Source: a virus. Taken from it: a DNA stretch of 51,980 nucleotides. Shown one piece after another: positions 23,706-32,606 of the stretch. Below the pieces are notes generated by a model. It had not been told where the DNA came from, made no database searches, and saw only the letters and a program-made list of their open reading frames with translations. The DNA is taken from positions 1-51,980 of IMG/VR virus record IMGVR_UViG_3300038427_000258; one strand, 5' to 3'. Positions within the stretch are counted from its first letter, which is position 1. Each line of letters opens with the position of its first letter. A program made the translations under genes and the position numbers.

Positions 23706-24428
23706 ATCGGCGGCGGACAACAAACCAGCAGTCAGGGTACCGCGGGACCGCGCATCCCGGCGTTCCTGCAACCCGATCTGAAGCTGCTCGAACAAGGCTC
23801 GCTTGGACAGGAGCTTCAAGCGACGGGCGGTTTGCCATCGATTGAGCAGCTTTACGGCCTGACGCCGCAGCAGGGCGTGGCTCCGCTTACGGGCTCGCAG
23901 CTCGGCACCATCTCGAATTACGAGGGCCTCAACACGGGGCCGAATGCGGCCGAAAACACGGCGCTCGGCACGCTGGGCAGTTACGCGAGCGGCGCGCCCG
24001 GGCAAGACCCCGCGAGTCAGGCGGCACTTCAGCAATTCGGCCAGATTACCTCGCCGCAAATCGCGACCAATGCAGCATTGCAGGGACAGGGGAACAGCGG
24101 AGCGGCGATCGAAGGACAGGCTATCGGACAGACCTCGATGCTCGCGCCCTATCTCGAAAACGCGCAGGCCAATCAGCTCGGCGCGGCGAATCAGCTTTTT
24201 GGCGCGGGACAGGGGCTTCAGAATCAGACCCTCAACACGCTAAGCGCGCAGCTTCAGGCCGAAGGCATTCCGCAACAGGAGGCGCAGCAAATCGCCAATT
24301 CACTCTATGCGCAGCAGGAGCAGCAATTTCAGTACGCCAGCGGTGTGCAGCAGCAACCACTCGGTCTGCTCCCCAGCCTCGTCGGGTCGAACTCCACGAG
24401 CGTCAGCACGACGAGTCCGACCAAGTAG
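23706..24428 (+). CDS. Internal virion protein, probable ATC start
   Basis: 240 residues if started at ATC 23706. In this frame a stop at 23688-23690 bounds the gene on the left and the first ATG/GTG/TTG is TTG 23832. The codons in between read GGGQQTSSQGTAGPRIPAF then LQPDLKLLEQG, which looks like the Gly-rich beginning of this kind of phage protein, so the true start must be non-canonical. GAGAGAC sits four bases before the ATC. The protein is Gln/Ala/Gly-rich and helical (NQLGAANQLFGAGQGLQNQ) and precedes two Gly-rich ejection-type proteins. Confidence 0.6.
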   Translation: MGGGQQTSSQGTAGPRIPAFLQPDLKLLEQGSLGQELQATGGLPSIEQLYGLTPQQGVAPLTGSQLGTISNYEGLNTGPNAAENTALGTLGSYASGAPGQDPASQAALQQFGQITSPQIATNAALQGQGNSGAAIEGQAIGQTSMLAPYLENAQANQLGAANQLFGAGQGLQNQTLNTLSAQLQAEGIPQQEAQQIANSLYAQQEQQFQYASGVQQQPLGLLPSLVGSNSTSVSTTSPTK

Positions 24429-24770
24429 ATGGGTGAAGCACTTTCAGGACAGGGAGCCGCGGCGGGCGGCACGGGCGCGCTCAGCGGTGCCGCTACTGGC
24501 GCGACCATCGGGTCGATTGTGCCAGGCATCGGCACGGCAGCCGGTGCCGGTTTGGGCGCCCTACTGGGTGGCGGCAGTTCGCTGCTCGGTGCGGCCAGCA
24601 AACCAGCTACTCCGGCGCCGCCGATTACTCCTCCGCCGCTCAATAAGGGCAGTCTCACGCCGGTCAACGCCGCTCCGCCTTTGGGGACAAATCCCATCGG
24701 GAGCGTCGGCAAGACTGATCAGCCTTCTTTCGCCGATTTGCTAAAGTTGATTGCTTCAATGAGGCAGTAA
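24429..24770 (+). CDS. Glycine-zipper ejection-type protein
   Basis: 113 residues starting at the base after the upstream stop. Residues 8-60 are Gly/Ala-rich with small-residue spacing (GAATGATIGSIVPGIGTAAG, GLGALLGGG), the glycine-zipper type often seen in membrane-inserting or internal virion proteins of podoviruses. A Pro-rich linker and a short amphipathic end (ADLLKLIASMRQ) follow. Possibly injected to form the trans-envelope channel. Confidence 0.6.
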   Translation: MGEALSGQGAAAGGTGALSGAATGATIGSIVPGIGTAAGAGLGALLGGGSSLLGAASKPATPAPPITPPPLNKGSLTPVNAAPPLGTNPIGSVGKTDQPSFADLLKLIASMRQ

Positions 24771-24771
24771 C

Positions 24772-26034
24772 GTGGGCGATGCACTGGAACAACTGAAGGG
24801 CGCGGGCACGTCGGCGATCGGCGGCATCGGCAATGCCGGTTCGAGCCTCATCAGCGGCATCGCCAATCCCGGCCCCAAGACGCAGACCGCTGAAGAGCTT
24901 CTTGGCGTGTTGGGTCTGCTCGGCAGTTCGTATCTCAAGGCGCGCTCGCTCAACGGCAGCTCGTACATCGGCGACCCTCTCGGCATCGCTAGCGCAGGCC
25001 TGCTCAGCAATGGGCTTTATGCGGGTGACCGCAACAATGAGGAATCGCGGCAAAAAAAGCTGGCACAGATCATCATGGGGGCGTTGCCGAGCAAGGAAGG
25101 CGCGGCGGGGCCGGACGAGCCCGAAGGCAGCGTGTTGGGTTCGCTGATTGGCTCGGGCGAGAAGCCCAGCGAGGCGCTCGACATTACGAAAGCGCTCTAT
25201 CCTGCGCCGAAAGAATATGAGCCGGAAAAATTCGTAGATAAAAGCGGCAAAATTGTCTGGAAATCGCCGGGACAGGATGTCACGGGACTCCAACCTTATA
25301 GCGCGCCTAAAGAGCCGAAACCGACCGAGCAACAGAAACTCGACTTCTACGAAAAAGAGCGCAAGATTGCGCAGAAGTATCAGAGGCCACTTGAAACGCC
25401 CACGCAGAAGCAGGCTGACGCCGAAGCGCGCACGACCGGAACCTTTAATGCGCTATCGAAACTGCCGATTACTCGATGGAATCCGCGCGTGACCGCGCTT
25501 TCGACCGATGGAAGCTTAAAGTTGCTGCCGGGGGCGACCGAAGCGGACATCGACAGCGGCAAGGCGCTCCCCGTGCTGACAACGGACATCAAACAATTGC
25601 GTCAGGCCCAGACCGCTGCCGTGACTTTGGACGATTTGGATAAAACCATTGACGGGGCGCTCCCCGTCGATCCCGGCGTAATCAGCGCGTCGGGGATGCT
25701 GGGTCGCAAGATTACCGAAGTTGTCAATCCGACCAAGCTTGCACGCTTCAACGCCGCGCGCCTCGGAGCGGCAGACGCTTTCATCCGGGCGATCACTCAG
25801 CGCGGCAACAAGGCGCAATTCGACGCGGCGATGAACAACATCGTCGGGCCAAATGCGACCGTGGCATCTGCCAAGCAGGGGATTGCTCAGGCGCGCAAGA
25901 TCATCGATGACCTCACAAACGAATTGACGGGCAATGCCAGCTCATCGCTTCGAGGTGCGGCTCTTGGCGCGGTGCCGGGTGCCGAGGCTCCGCCGCCCGG
26001 AGAAGAACCGCCTCCGCCACCGGACTATGAATAA
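24772..26034 (+). CDS. Internal virion / ejection protein
   Basis: 420 residues from a GTG start. An N-terminal Gly/Ser/Ala-rich zipper (TSAIGGIGNAGSSLISGI) resembles its upstream neighbour. A long charged helical region follows (EQQKLDFYEKERKIAQKYQR, TDIKQLRQAQTAAVTLDDL), ending in a Pro/Glu tail (PPPGEEPPPPPDYE). Position after fibre genes and composition fit a DNA-ejection protein. The stop overlaps the next ATG (TAATGG). Confidence 0.6.
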   Translation: MGDALEQLKGAGTSAIGGIGNAGSSLISGIANPGPKTQTAEELLGVLGLLGSSYLKARSLNGSSYIGDPLGIASAGLLSNGLYAGDRNNEESRQKKLAQIIMGALPSKEGAAGPDEPEGSVLGSLIGSGEKPSEALDITKALYPAPKEYEPEKFVDKSGKIVWKSPGQDVTGLQPYSAPKEPKPTEQQKLDFYEKERKIAQKYQRPLETPTQKQADAEARTTGTFNALSKLPITRWNPRVTALSTDGSLKLLPGATEADIDSGKALPVLTTDIKQLRQAQTAAVTLDDLDKTIDGALPVDPGVISASGMLGRKITEVVNPTKLARFNAARLGAADAFIRAITQRGNKAQFDAAMNNIVGPNATVASAKQGIAQARKIIDDLTNELTGNASSSLRGAALGAVPGAEAPPPGEEPPPPPDYE

Positions 26035-27392
26035 TGGAAATCATTGACGGCGAGAAAGTTGTAACCAATAAGAAGGACGGCTCGAAGCTGGTACTTCGCG
26101 GCGGCGCATGGGTTCCCTACACACCGAAGCAGGGATCGGCGTATGAGCGTTATTTTGCAAAGCCCGCAACTCAAGCCGTGGGCAACTTACTCACTGGCGG
26201 CCCTGCGGGTCTGTTGTTTCAAGGTCGTCCGTTGCCCATAGGCCCGAAACCGGACAGCCCGATGGCTAGAAAGCTCGCGGAAAATATCGTTCCGCAGACG
26301 CCCGGGCAGGCTGGTCGCGACATCGGCATGATTGCGGGCGGAGAATTGCTCGCGCCGGCAGAAGGTGCGTCGCTCGCATACAAAATTGGCGCTCCGTTGG
26401 GTCGTACGGCTCTGACGGCGCTTACGAGTGCGGTAGGCGAGAAGCTCGCTGGCGGTTCCGCGCTGAAAGGTGCGGAAGAAGGTGCGCTACAACAAGGTAC
26501 CGGCGAAGCCGCAGCCCCAGCGATCAATTTTTTGGGGAGCTATGGAAAGACTGCGCTGAACGCCAAGGACGTAAAGAACGTCGGCGGTTTGGTAAGCGAC
26601 CTGATTCCCTCGCTTGGCGATGTGAGTACCGTACCGAAGTTCGATGCGGCGTTTCGCGGCGGAGAAGCGACCGAGAAGGCTGGTCAAAAGCTCGGCACTC
26701 TCGAAGAATCGATCAGCAAGCAGCTCGGCAAGAAGCCCATCGGGACGATGATGGTGCAAACTTCAGGGCGCACGCCGATGACCGTAAGAGTAAAGGCGTC
26801 CTTCGACGATATGGTGGATAAAATCCGCGACCTCAACCGTATCGGCTACGCGTATTCAGGCGATGCGCAACAAAAAGCGCTCGCGGCGGATGCCCGACGC
26901 GAGGCACACGACCTCACGGAAGAACTGAGCAGCGCGCTGAACAAGCAGCAGCCCGGTCTTGGGGATAAGTTTCTGAAGGTCCGGCGTGAATATGCGAAGG
27001 CCAGTCTGTTCACGCGGATTTTCAGTGACCCCGACCTTTATGATGCGAGTGGACGGCTCAATATGAACACCTTGCAGGAACTCGCGGCCAATCGCGGCTC
27101 TGCGGGTTTCCGCGAGGATTTGATCCGTGTGCTTGGCCGGGACGATACCAACAAATTTCTCGACAAAGTTTATCGCAATGCTCCATCGACCGCGCGAGAT
27201 GTGGACGCCGGACTCAATATGGGACTGAGTTTTCATCCGGGAACGGCAATGCCGCGGATCTTTGCGCATCCTCGATTGGGGCAGAAAGTCGGTGAGATAC
27301 CACGTCGATTGCCAAAAATCTCGCCCACCGCACCCGCCATCCTACTCGGTCGCCTGAAAGATTACCTGAGCCAAGGACAGGTCACTCCATGA
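26034..27392 (+). CDS. Internal virion / ejection protein
   Basis: 452 residues, overlapping its upstream partner by one base. Begins MEIIDGEKVVTNKKDGSKLV, then a Gly/Ala-rich hydrophobic region (~95-160: IGMIAGGELLAPAEGASL, LTALTSAVGEKLAGGS) and a long helical part (SFDDMVDKIRDLNRIGYAY, LTEELSSALNKQQPGLG). It fits large podovirus ejection proteins that enter the envelope with the DNA. No lytic transglycosylase motif is visible. It overlaps the next gene by four bases. Confidence 0.6.
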   Translation: MEIIDGEKVVTNKKDGSKLVLRGGAWVPYTPKQGSAYERYFAKPATQAVGNLLTGGPAGLLFQGRPLPIGPKPDSPMARKLAENIVPQTPGQAGRDIGMIAGGELLAPAEGASLAYKIGAPLGRTALTALTSAVGEKLAGGSALKGAEEGALQQGTGEAAAPAINFLGSYGKTALNAKDVKNVGGLVSDLIPSLGDVSTVPKFDAAFRGGEATEKAGQKLGTLEESISKQLGKKPIGTMMVQTSGRTPMTVRVKASFDDMVDKIRDLNRIGYAYSGDAQQKALAADARREAHDLTEELSSALNKQQPGLGDKFLKVRREYAKASLFTRIFSDPDLYDASGRLNMNTLQELAANRGSAGFREDLIRVLGRDDTNKFLDKVYRNAPSTARDVDAGLNMGLSFHPGTAMPRIFAHPRLGQKVGEIPRRLPKISPTAPAILLGRLKDYLSQGQVTP

Positions 27393-28471
27393 AACGACTG
27401 GGGGCGTGGGTATTGCTGATATTGCTGGTGTGGTGCGGTGTTGCGTCGGCGCAAACCGCCACAGCGACCGCGACGCCGATTCCGACGCCGACCGCTACTG
27501 CGACGCCCACCCCCACGGCGACACCAACCCCGACTCCGACACCGACGGCTACGCCGACCGCAACGCCTACTGCCATCTGCGGCTACGATGGAAACGCATA
27601 CAATTCAAATTCAGGCACGGGAACTAGCGTAACCATCAGCTTTACGGGCGGTCAGGCGAATAGTCTCGCGTTGGTGCAGGTTAACCTGGCTATTCCTACG
27701 GCATCGGCGACGCCTTATCCGCCCGTCGAGTATGCTTTTGAGTCGTTGCCCTCGAATTGGTATGAGGTAGCAGCCACCGCGGAAAGCGAGCAGACGCCAC
27801 CACAAGGGGCAAGCTTCTTACTGGCTTATCAGCTCCCCAGTTCGAGCACGAGTCCGGTGGTTCTGACGACTGGGGCGGGATCTACTTATTATAGTTGGCA
27901 AGAACAATCGTTTTATGGCGTGCCGACTTGGCTCGACACGCTACAAGCTGCCGCGAGCGCCGGTGAAGATAGCGGATTAAGCGCCACGTCCTATCCTCAG
28001 GGTTCCGTAATTACTAATCCCTTTCCGTGGCTACCCGGCCTAGAAGTATTCTTCACTGGCACGACATACACGGGGACCGACAATACATTTTCAACTCCGA
28101 TTTGGTCCTACGGGAGTCCCGTCCTGATCGGTCAGACCAGCGGGGTCGAATATCCCGATGCTATGGCGTATCAGTATTTTCCCACGACTCCCCCGAATTT
28201 GGGGCCAATCGTATGGCCGATGAGCATCGGCACCTATGCGTTCGGGCGAGCGGGGAACTTCGCGGTGGGACTATCGTGTGGTGCATCTACCCCGACACCT
28301 ACGCCGACAGCCACTCCAACCGCAACAGCAACTGCGTCAGCCACCGCGACCGTTGCCCCGACCGCTACGGCAACGCCCACAGCGACCCCGAGCCCTGCGC
28401 CTACACCTTACTGCCCTCCGCATGGGGGACCGGCCTACTACACTCCGAGCGCTAACCAATGTTTCGGATGA
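27389..28471 (+). CDS. Secreted protein with two mucin-like stalks
   Basis: 360 residues: signal peptide 1-21 (cleavage ASA|Q), a ~37-residue Thr/Pro/Ala stalk, a ~240-residue beta-rich domain (VTISFTGGQANSLALVQVNL, aromatic-rich middle), a second Thr/Ala/Pro stalk, and a short C-terminal loop with two cysteines (YCPPHGG ... NQCFG). The start of the first stalk is identical in DNA to that of the 4077 gene over 26 bases. It is coupled to the ejection gene upstream and to the tailspike downstream (ATGA). It looks like an exported surface or adhesin protein; function unknown. Confidence 0.7.
   Translation: MKRLGAWVLLILLVWCGVASAQTATATATPIPTPTATATPTPTATPTPTPTPTATPTATPTAICGYDGNAYNSNSGTGTSVTISFTGGQANSLALVQVNLAIPTASATPYPPVEYAFESLPSNWYEVAATAESEQTPPQGASFLLAYQLPSSSTSPVVLTTGAGSTYYSWQEQSFYGVPTWLDTLQAAASAGEDSGLSATSYPQGSVITNPFPWLPGLEVFFTGTTYTGTDNTFSTPIWSYGSPVLIGQTSGVEYPDAMAYQYFPTTPPNLGPIVWPMSIGTYAFGRAGNFAVGLSCGASTPTPTPTATPTATATASATATVAPTATATPTATPSPAPTPYCPPHGGPAYYTPSANQCFG
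27452..27576 (+). repeat. Thr/Pro/Ala stalk repeat tract, copy sharing 26 bases with 4191
   Basis: Short degenerate ACN-CCN/GCN units encode the first stalk of the secreted protein at 27389. Bases 27452-27477 equal 4191-4216 exactly, 23 kb away, so the stalks probably arose by duplication or exchange a recombinase could repeat. Confidence 0.75.
28288..28410 (+). repeat. Second Thr/Pro/Ala stalk tract of the 27389 gene
   Basis: A further run of ACN/GCN/CCN codons encoding [16 protein letters not shown]-type sequence near the C terminus of the 27389 protein. Less regular than the first stalk. Confidence 0.65.
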
Positions 28472-31400
28472 AAACGAAAATACTGCTGCTTGGCTTGTTG
28501 ATGGCGCTGGGAGCGCGATCGGCGTTCGGCCAGATAGTCACCTTTCAGGCCGACCAAGCCTTCGTCAACGAAATCAACGCCTCGTGGGGTTCCTGTCCGT
28601 CAGGGCAATACGTCACCGGCACGTTTCTAGGTCAGGCCCCGAGATGCGCCAACGGCAGCACGCTCACGCCGGGCACAGGTCTCATTGCGTGCGGCACTGG
28701 AACGATCTGCCTTCAGACGCCCGTGCTGCCGATCAATGGCGGCACGGGAACGAGCGCGCCGACCGCCCACGGCATTCTCATCGGTGAGGGGCTGGCTGGA
28801 TTCGATTCGGTGGTTTGTCCGTTCGGGCAACTGCTCGTGAGCATAAGCACCAGTGGCGACCCTGTATGCAGCGGGGAGGCAATAAGTTCCATCTTCACCC
28901 AGCTCTACCCGGGACTGCTCAACGGCACCGACGCCATCGGGCCTTTCAATGGCGCCCGGAGTGGCGAGAAAAATGTCGCGGACTTCGGGATTCTGAGCGC
29001 CAATGGCAGCCAGAGCACTACCACAGGCTCAGTGACCGGCACCGCTCTGACGGTGGGCTCCAACAGCTACGTGAATGGCCAATGGCTCCTGATTCCGCAA
29101 GCCGGACCAACCAACACGGAAGCAGCACCTTCGCCTGCGCCGACTGTAACGGCCGTTTCGCAAGATTGGGTGCCGGATCAGGTCATCACTTCCGCGCAAC
29201 TAAACACCGGCGCAACGCCTTTCATCATCCATCCAGTCCAGAATAATGCGGGATCGCACTGGTACTGGCCGACGGCTGCGGGAACTACCTCCTTGCTCAT
29301 TAACTGCCAACTCCAATCCGTGTCGTGCTCGAATAGCGGTGGCCCAACCTGCGGTACGGCGACGGTCATCATCAACCTAGGAACGGGATGCTATAACCTA
29401 ACTAACGGCGCCGCGATCGTCAGTGGCCTCGCTAACAACGGCACACTCGACGGAACCTACACCATCACGGCCAGCGGATCGCCTGCCACTTCCTTTAGCT
29501 TTTCGTCAAGTTCGAGCAGCTATCAGAACGGGAACGGCGGCATCGTAGACCAGTATCCGATTGTATGGCCACAAGGCACGGATGGATCGACCGTCGTAGA
29601 TGGTGGCGTGACTTGGACTAAATGCGATTCGACCTGTTCCCAAGCCTATCTTTACAAAACGGCTTTCCTGAATATCAACGGCGGCGAGAGCGCCGCTAGC
29701 TCCGCCTCGACCTCCGTCACGAACGCGAAGCCACTCGATAACGTTCACAATTACAATATCGTCGGAACTACACCTGACTCGATTGCCGAATCGGTGGTGG
29801 TTTACGGTAATCCGGGCGGCGCGGGCTACAGTCTTCTCGGAGCGGCCCCGAACAGCACGGATAATTATCATACGACAGCAGACTACCGCGATAACGGCAC
29901 CACGTATCTCAATGCGAGTTCGACGATTGCGGGAACGCCACCATCAAGTGCGACCAATAACGCGCTCTCGGCTAAAATAGTATCAGGCGGCGGAACGAGG
30001 AATATCGTGCTCTCTGCGGCCGCGAGCAACAGCGTGAGCGGCGTCAGCGTCTACCCCGATGACGCGCCGATCTTCAACCTTGCTATTGCGGCTCAGCAAT
30101 ACACCTGCCAGCCCAACACCCTGTGCGGCGGAAACGTCTATGCGCCAAATGGGCTTTATATCCAATCCTCGCCCATTCTCGCGGGATCAGCTACGAGCGG
30201 AAATATCCTGTCTGGTGAAAGTCTGGAAGGTTCAACTGCGCAGGGCGCCAACATTCTCGCGACGACGGCGATGGCGGGGTTGCCGCAGGTTCTCTGCACC
30301 AACTGCAACACCTTTCACGTTAGCGGTCTCTCGCTTTGGGGCGGCCCGGCAAACGCCTTCCCGCTCGCAGGCATTGAGCAGAATCACATCAATCCGAACA
30401 GCGGCCAGGTGAGTGCCGGTTTCAGTCTTTTCGAGAACAACCAGATCGGGGGCGGCTACGTTAACGCCCCTGGATTCAGTATCTGGGACGGCATCATCTT
30501 CACGAGTCGAGGTGCGAACGAAAACAACAATGATCATAACACGGTCATCGGTAATTCAATCGGCAACTGCACCGACGCCGCGGTTGGCATTCTGCATCTC
30601 AACAGTCTCGAAAACAAAATCATTGGCAATAGTCTGAGCTGCGGCTCGCAGACGATGGTTGCCTTCAATGGCGGCAGCGCCACGGTTGCAAACAATGCTG
30701 GTGCAGCCGGCAGCTATCTCGCAACCGTGCCAGGTTTTATGGTCGATATGCGCGCGGGAGATTATGTCCACAAAAGCACGTTTTCTGGTAACGATACCGA
30801 AAGCGTATACGGCTTGGCGCGCAGCGAAACGACGACGACGACGACTAGTGCCGCCTCGCTGACGATCAACGCCAATGGCGCGAGCGATAATAACGGCCAG
30901 TTTCCGATCATATGGAAAAGCTCGAATGTGCGGCTGTTTCTGTCGGGGGCCTTGGCTGAAGGCTCGCCCGATGGCGGCAACTCAATTAGCATGGCCCCGA
31001 CGATCATCACAAACGCCTCTATCGGGAGTCAGTTCGTCTTCGGCAATGAATTTGTTCTCAGCGACGATTTGGTGACGCAAAATCCGACCAACATCACGTT
31101 GATTGGGAGCGGCAATCCCATTGCGGGATTTCCCAAACAGATTAGCGGAATCATCGGTGGCACCATTTCGGGTATGGGTTTCGGTTATGCTGGTGCTTCC
31201 AGTGTCGGGAATATTTTCGGTTCTGTAGCGGGTGCGGGGTCCAACTTCCAGCAGGATCAGGCTAATGCGCTGTATATGGATGGTGGCGGGAACCTGAACC
31301 TAAATAACCATCAGGGGACCACCAATGTTTGTCCCGCCGGCGTCAATAATTTCGAGAATGAAGGGTGCCCAATAGGCGCAATCGACCCCGCGACGATTTT

Positions 31401-31713
31401 CGGTACGATGTTCAATTCGGTCCCCGCCGTGACATCGCAGAGTGGCACTGGCGGGACGGTGGGTTGTAGCGAATCGATGCAGGGGACTCTGAAGATCGCG
31501 AATTGCGTCTTCACTGGATACTACGAGACGGGATCAGCACAGACGTATTCGTTCCCGACAGCGTTCAATCAGATTCCAAGTCTCATCGGCGGTTCCTGCG
31601 ATTACAATGCGGCGCTCGCGGCCTTCCCCAGTACGACCACCTCGACGCTAACGCTCCCGGCGGGTGGATCCATGAATCCGATCTCCTGCAACCTGACCTT
31701 AGTGGGAAACTGA
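28468..31713 (+). CDS. Signal-peptide-bearing tailspike-like protein
   Basis: 1081 residues from the ATGA overlap at 28468 (an ATG nine bases earlier is possible). The N terminus MKTKILLLGLLMALGARSAFG is a signal peptide. Next come collagen/fibre-like segments (PINGGTGTSAPTAHGILIGEG). A central region with many N-x-I/G-N-x-I turns (GNSIGNCTDAAVGILHLNSL, ENKIIGNSL) resembles a right-handed beta-helix of tailspikes. The last ~90 residues (NCVFTGYYETGSAQTYSFPTA, ending CNLTLVG) resemble fibre tip domains. Probably the receptor-binding or polysaccharide-degrading spike; catalytic residues cannot be assigned. The signal peptide is unusual. Confidence 0.7.
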   Translation: MKTKILLLGLLMALGARSAFGQIVTFQADQAFVNEINASWGSCPSGQYVTGTFLGQAPRCANGSTLTPGTGLIACGTGTICLQTPVLPINGGTGTSAPTAHGILIGEGLAGFDSVVCPFGQLLVSISTSGDPVCSGEAISSIFTQLYPGLLNGTDAIGPFNGARSGEKNVADFGILSANGSQSTTTGSVTGTALTVGSNSYVNGQWLLIPQAGPTNTEAAPSPAPTVTAVSQDWVPDQVITSAQLNTGATPFIIHPVQNNAGSHWYWPTAAGTTSLLINCQLQSVSCSNSGGPTCGTATVIINLGTGCYNLTNGAAIVSGLANNGTLDGTYTITASGSPATSFSFSSSSSSYQNGNGGIVDQYPIVWPQGTDGSTVVDGGVTWTKCDSTCSQAYLYKTAFLNINGGESAASSASTSVTNAKPLDNVHNYNIVGTTPDSIAESVVVYGNPGGAGYSLLGAAPNSTDNYHTTADYRDNGTTYLNASSTIAGTPPSSATNNALSAKIVSGGGTRNIVLSAAASNSVSGVSVYPDDAPIFNLAIAAQQYTCQPNTLCGGNVYAPNGLYIQSSPILAGSATSGNILSGESLEGSTAQGANILATTAMAGLPQVLCTNCNTFHVSGLSLWGGPANAFPLAGIEQNHINPNSGQVSAGFSLFENNQIGGGYVNAPGFSIWDGIIFTSRGANENNNDHNTVIGNSIGNCTDAAVGILHLNSLENKIIGNSLSCGSQTMVAFNGGSATVANNAGAAGSYLATVPGFMVDMRAGDYVHKSTFSGNDTESVYGLARSETTTTTTSAASLTINANGASDNNGQFPIIWKSSNVRLFLSGALAEGSPDGGNSISMAPTIITNASIGSQFVFGNEFVLSDDLVTQNPTNITLIGSGNPIAGFPKQISGIIGGTISGMGFGYAGASSVGNIFGSVAGAGSNFQQDQANALYMDGGGNLNLNNHQGTTNVCPAGVNNFENEGCPIGAIDPATIFGTMFNSVPAVTSQSGTGGTVGCSESMQGTLKIANCVFTGYYETGSAQTYSFPTAFNQIPSLIGGSCDYNAALAAFPSTTTSTLTLPAGGSMNPISCNLTLVGN

Positions 31714-31716
31714 GAA

Positions 31717-31938
31717 ATGAAGCGAGTAATCATAACGATGATCGTGCTGATGTTTCCCGTCAGTCTACTGGCGCAAACAGTTTGCTTCACTGGGCCGAAC
31801 ACGCAGTATGAATGGGGCGCCGCATGCGTGACGCAAACAGCGACGCGAACGCCGGTGCCTACCAACACCGCGACCGCGACCGCGACCGCCACGGCCACGC
31901 GGACACCGACTCCGACGCCGACGGCGACGCCAACGTAA
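31717..31938 (+). CDS. Small secreted Cys-loop plus Thr/Pro stalk protein
   Basis: 73 residues: signal peptide MKRVIITMIVLMFPVSLLA|Q, a short loop flanked by two cysteines (VCFTGPNTQYEWGAACV), then ~45 residues of [17 protein letters not shown]. The stop TAA overlaps the next ATG (TAATG). It is a minimal version of the cassette seen in 27389 and 4077; after cleavage it would be a 50-residue mucin-like peptide with one disulfide loop. Confidence 0.65.
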   Translation: MKRVIITMIVLMFPVSLLAQTVCFTGPNTQYEWGAACVTQTATRTPVPTNTATATATATATRTPTPTPTATPT

Positions 31939-32291
31939 TGAGCACAGGAGGAGAGCATGATGTGGTCACTTGGGGCCTGCTCGAAATTATCGGAGCGGTT
32001 GTCACCGCGCTCGGAACCATCATCGCATGGCTGTTCGCGCGGCTGTTCCCAACCAAATCGGCGGTACAAGCGATGATTGAGGAAGCGAGAAAAAGGGACA
32101 AGGCAGAGCATGACGCGAGCCTCGACACAATCGCCAAAGAACTGAAGCTCCGCGAAGAGATGCGCGATCGCCAGCACGCGGAGAATCAGGAGCGGTTCAA
32201 ACGGCTCGACGACAAGGTTGACGAGATTCCCGACAGGGTGGAACAGAAACTGCGGGATTTCTTCAACTATACGCGCGGCGGAGGAACCTGA
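31938..32291 (+). CDS. Membrane plus coiled-coil protein (spanin- or holin-like)
   Basis: 117 residues from the ATG at 31938 overlapping the upstream stop; a GTG at 31962 behind GGAGGAGAG is an alternative start. A single hydrophobic helix (LLEIIGAVVTALGTIIAWLFA) is followed by a long charged coil (MIEEARKRDKAEHDASLDTI, RFKRLDDKVDEIPDRVEQKL). This is the layout of inner-membrane spanins and some holins. It opens the region containing the endolysin candidate at 33085. Confidence 0.6.
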   Translation: MSTGGEHDVVTWGLLEIIGAVVTALGTIIAWLFARLFPTKSAVQAMIEEARKRDKAEHDASLDTIAKELKLREEMRDRQHAENQERFKRLDDKVDEIPDRVEQKLRDFFNYTRGGGT

Positions 32292-32470
32292 TGGCCGAAG
32301 AAAGCACAATCAGCATCCCTCACAGACCTGCTACTTTCTGCCAATGTATCGATCGCGCGAAGTGCTGCCTCTGCGGCAAGCTGGCCCGCATCACCGCGCA
32401 CGGCCATAATTTCTGTTGGGATTGTGCGAAGGTTCAACCCGGGTTGGAGATGCTCTCGCGAGGGCGGTGA
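32291..32470 (+). CDS. 59-residue zinc-finger protein
   Basis: Starts at the overlap with the upstream TGA. Contains CQCIDRAKCCLCGK and HGHNFCWDC, giving at least two possible four-ligand zinc sites in 59 residues. No family recognised; likely a small protein- or nucleic-acid-binding factor. Confidence 0.6.
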   Translation: MAEESTISIPHRPATFCQCIDRAKCCLCGKLARITAHGHNFCWDCAKVQPGLEMLSRGR

Positions 32471-32606
32471 TGGCGATAATGGAAGTAGCCGCGCGATTCT
32501 GGAAGTAGCCGATTCCATTTGCCAAGACCCGCTGTTAGCGCTATGAGGATGGGGCGTGTAGCGCCGTCCCTTGTGGATGTAGCGCGGTTCATGTAGCGTG
32601 GTCCGC
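32471..32606. promoter_or_regulatory. Intergenic region with two sets of short direct repeats
   Basis: GGAAGTAGCCG occurs at 32481-32491 and 32501-32511, exactly 20 bases apart, and lies inside an inverted pair AATGGAA (32479-32485)/TTCCATT (32513-32519). Further on, TGTAGCG followed by CCG, CGG or TGG occurs at 32557, 32578 and 32592. The stretch has no gene. It looks like an operator or activator-binding region for the downstream lysis genes; no convincing -35/-10 pair was found. Confidence 0.5.

Noticed and set aside
31602-32309. 235-residue minus-strand frame opposite 31717 and 31938
   Set aside because: Shadow of the stalk repeat and the coupled plus-strand genes; no ribosome-binding site.
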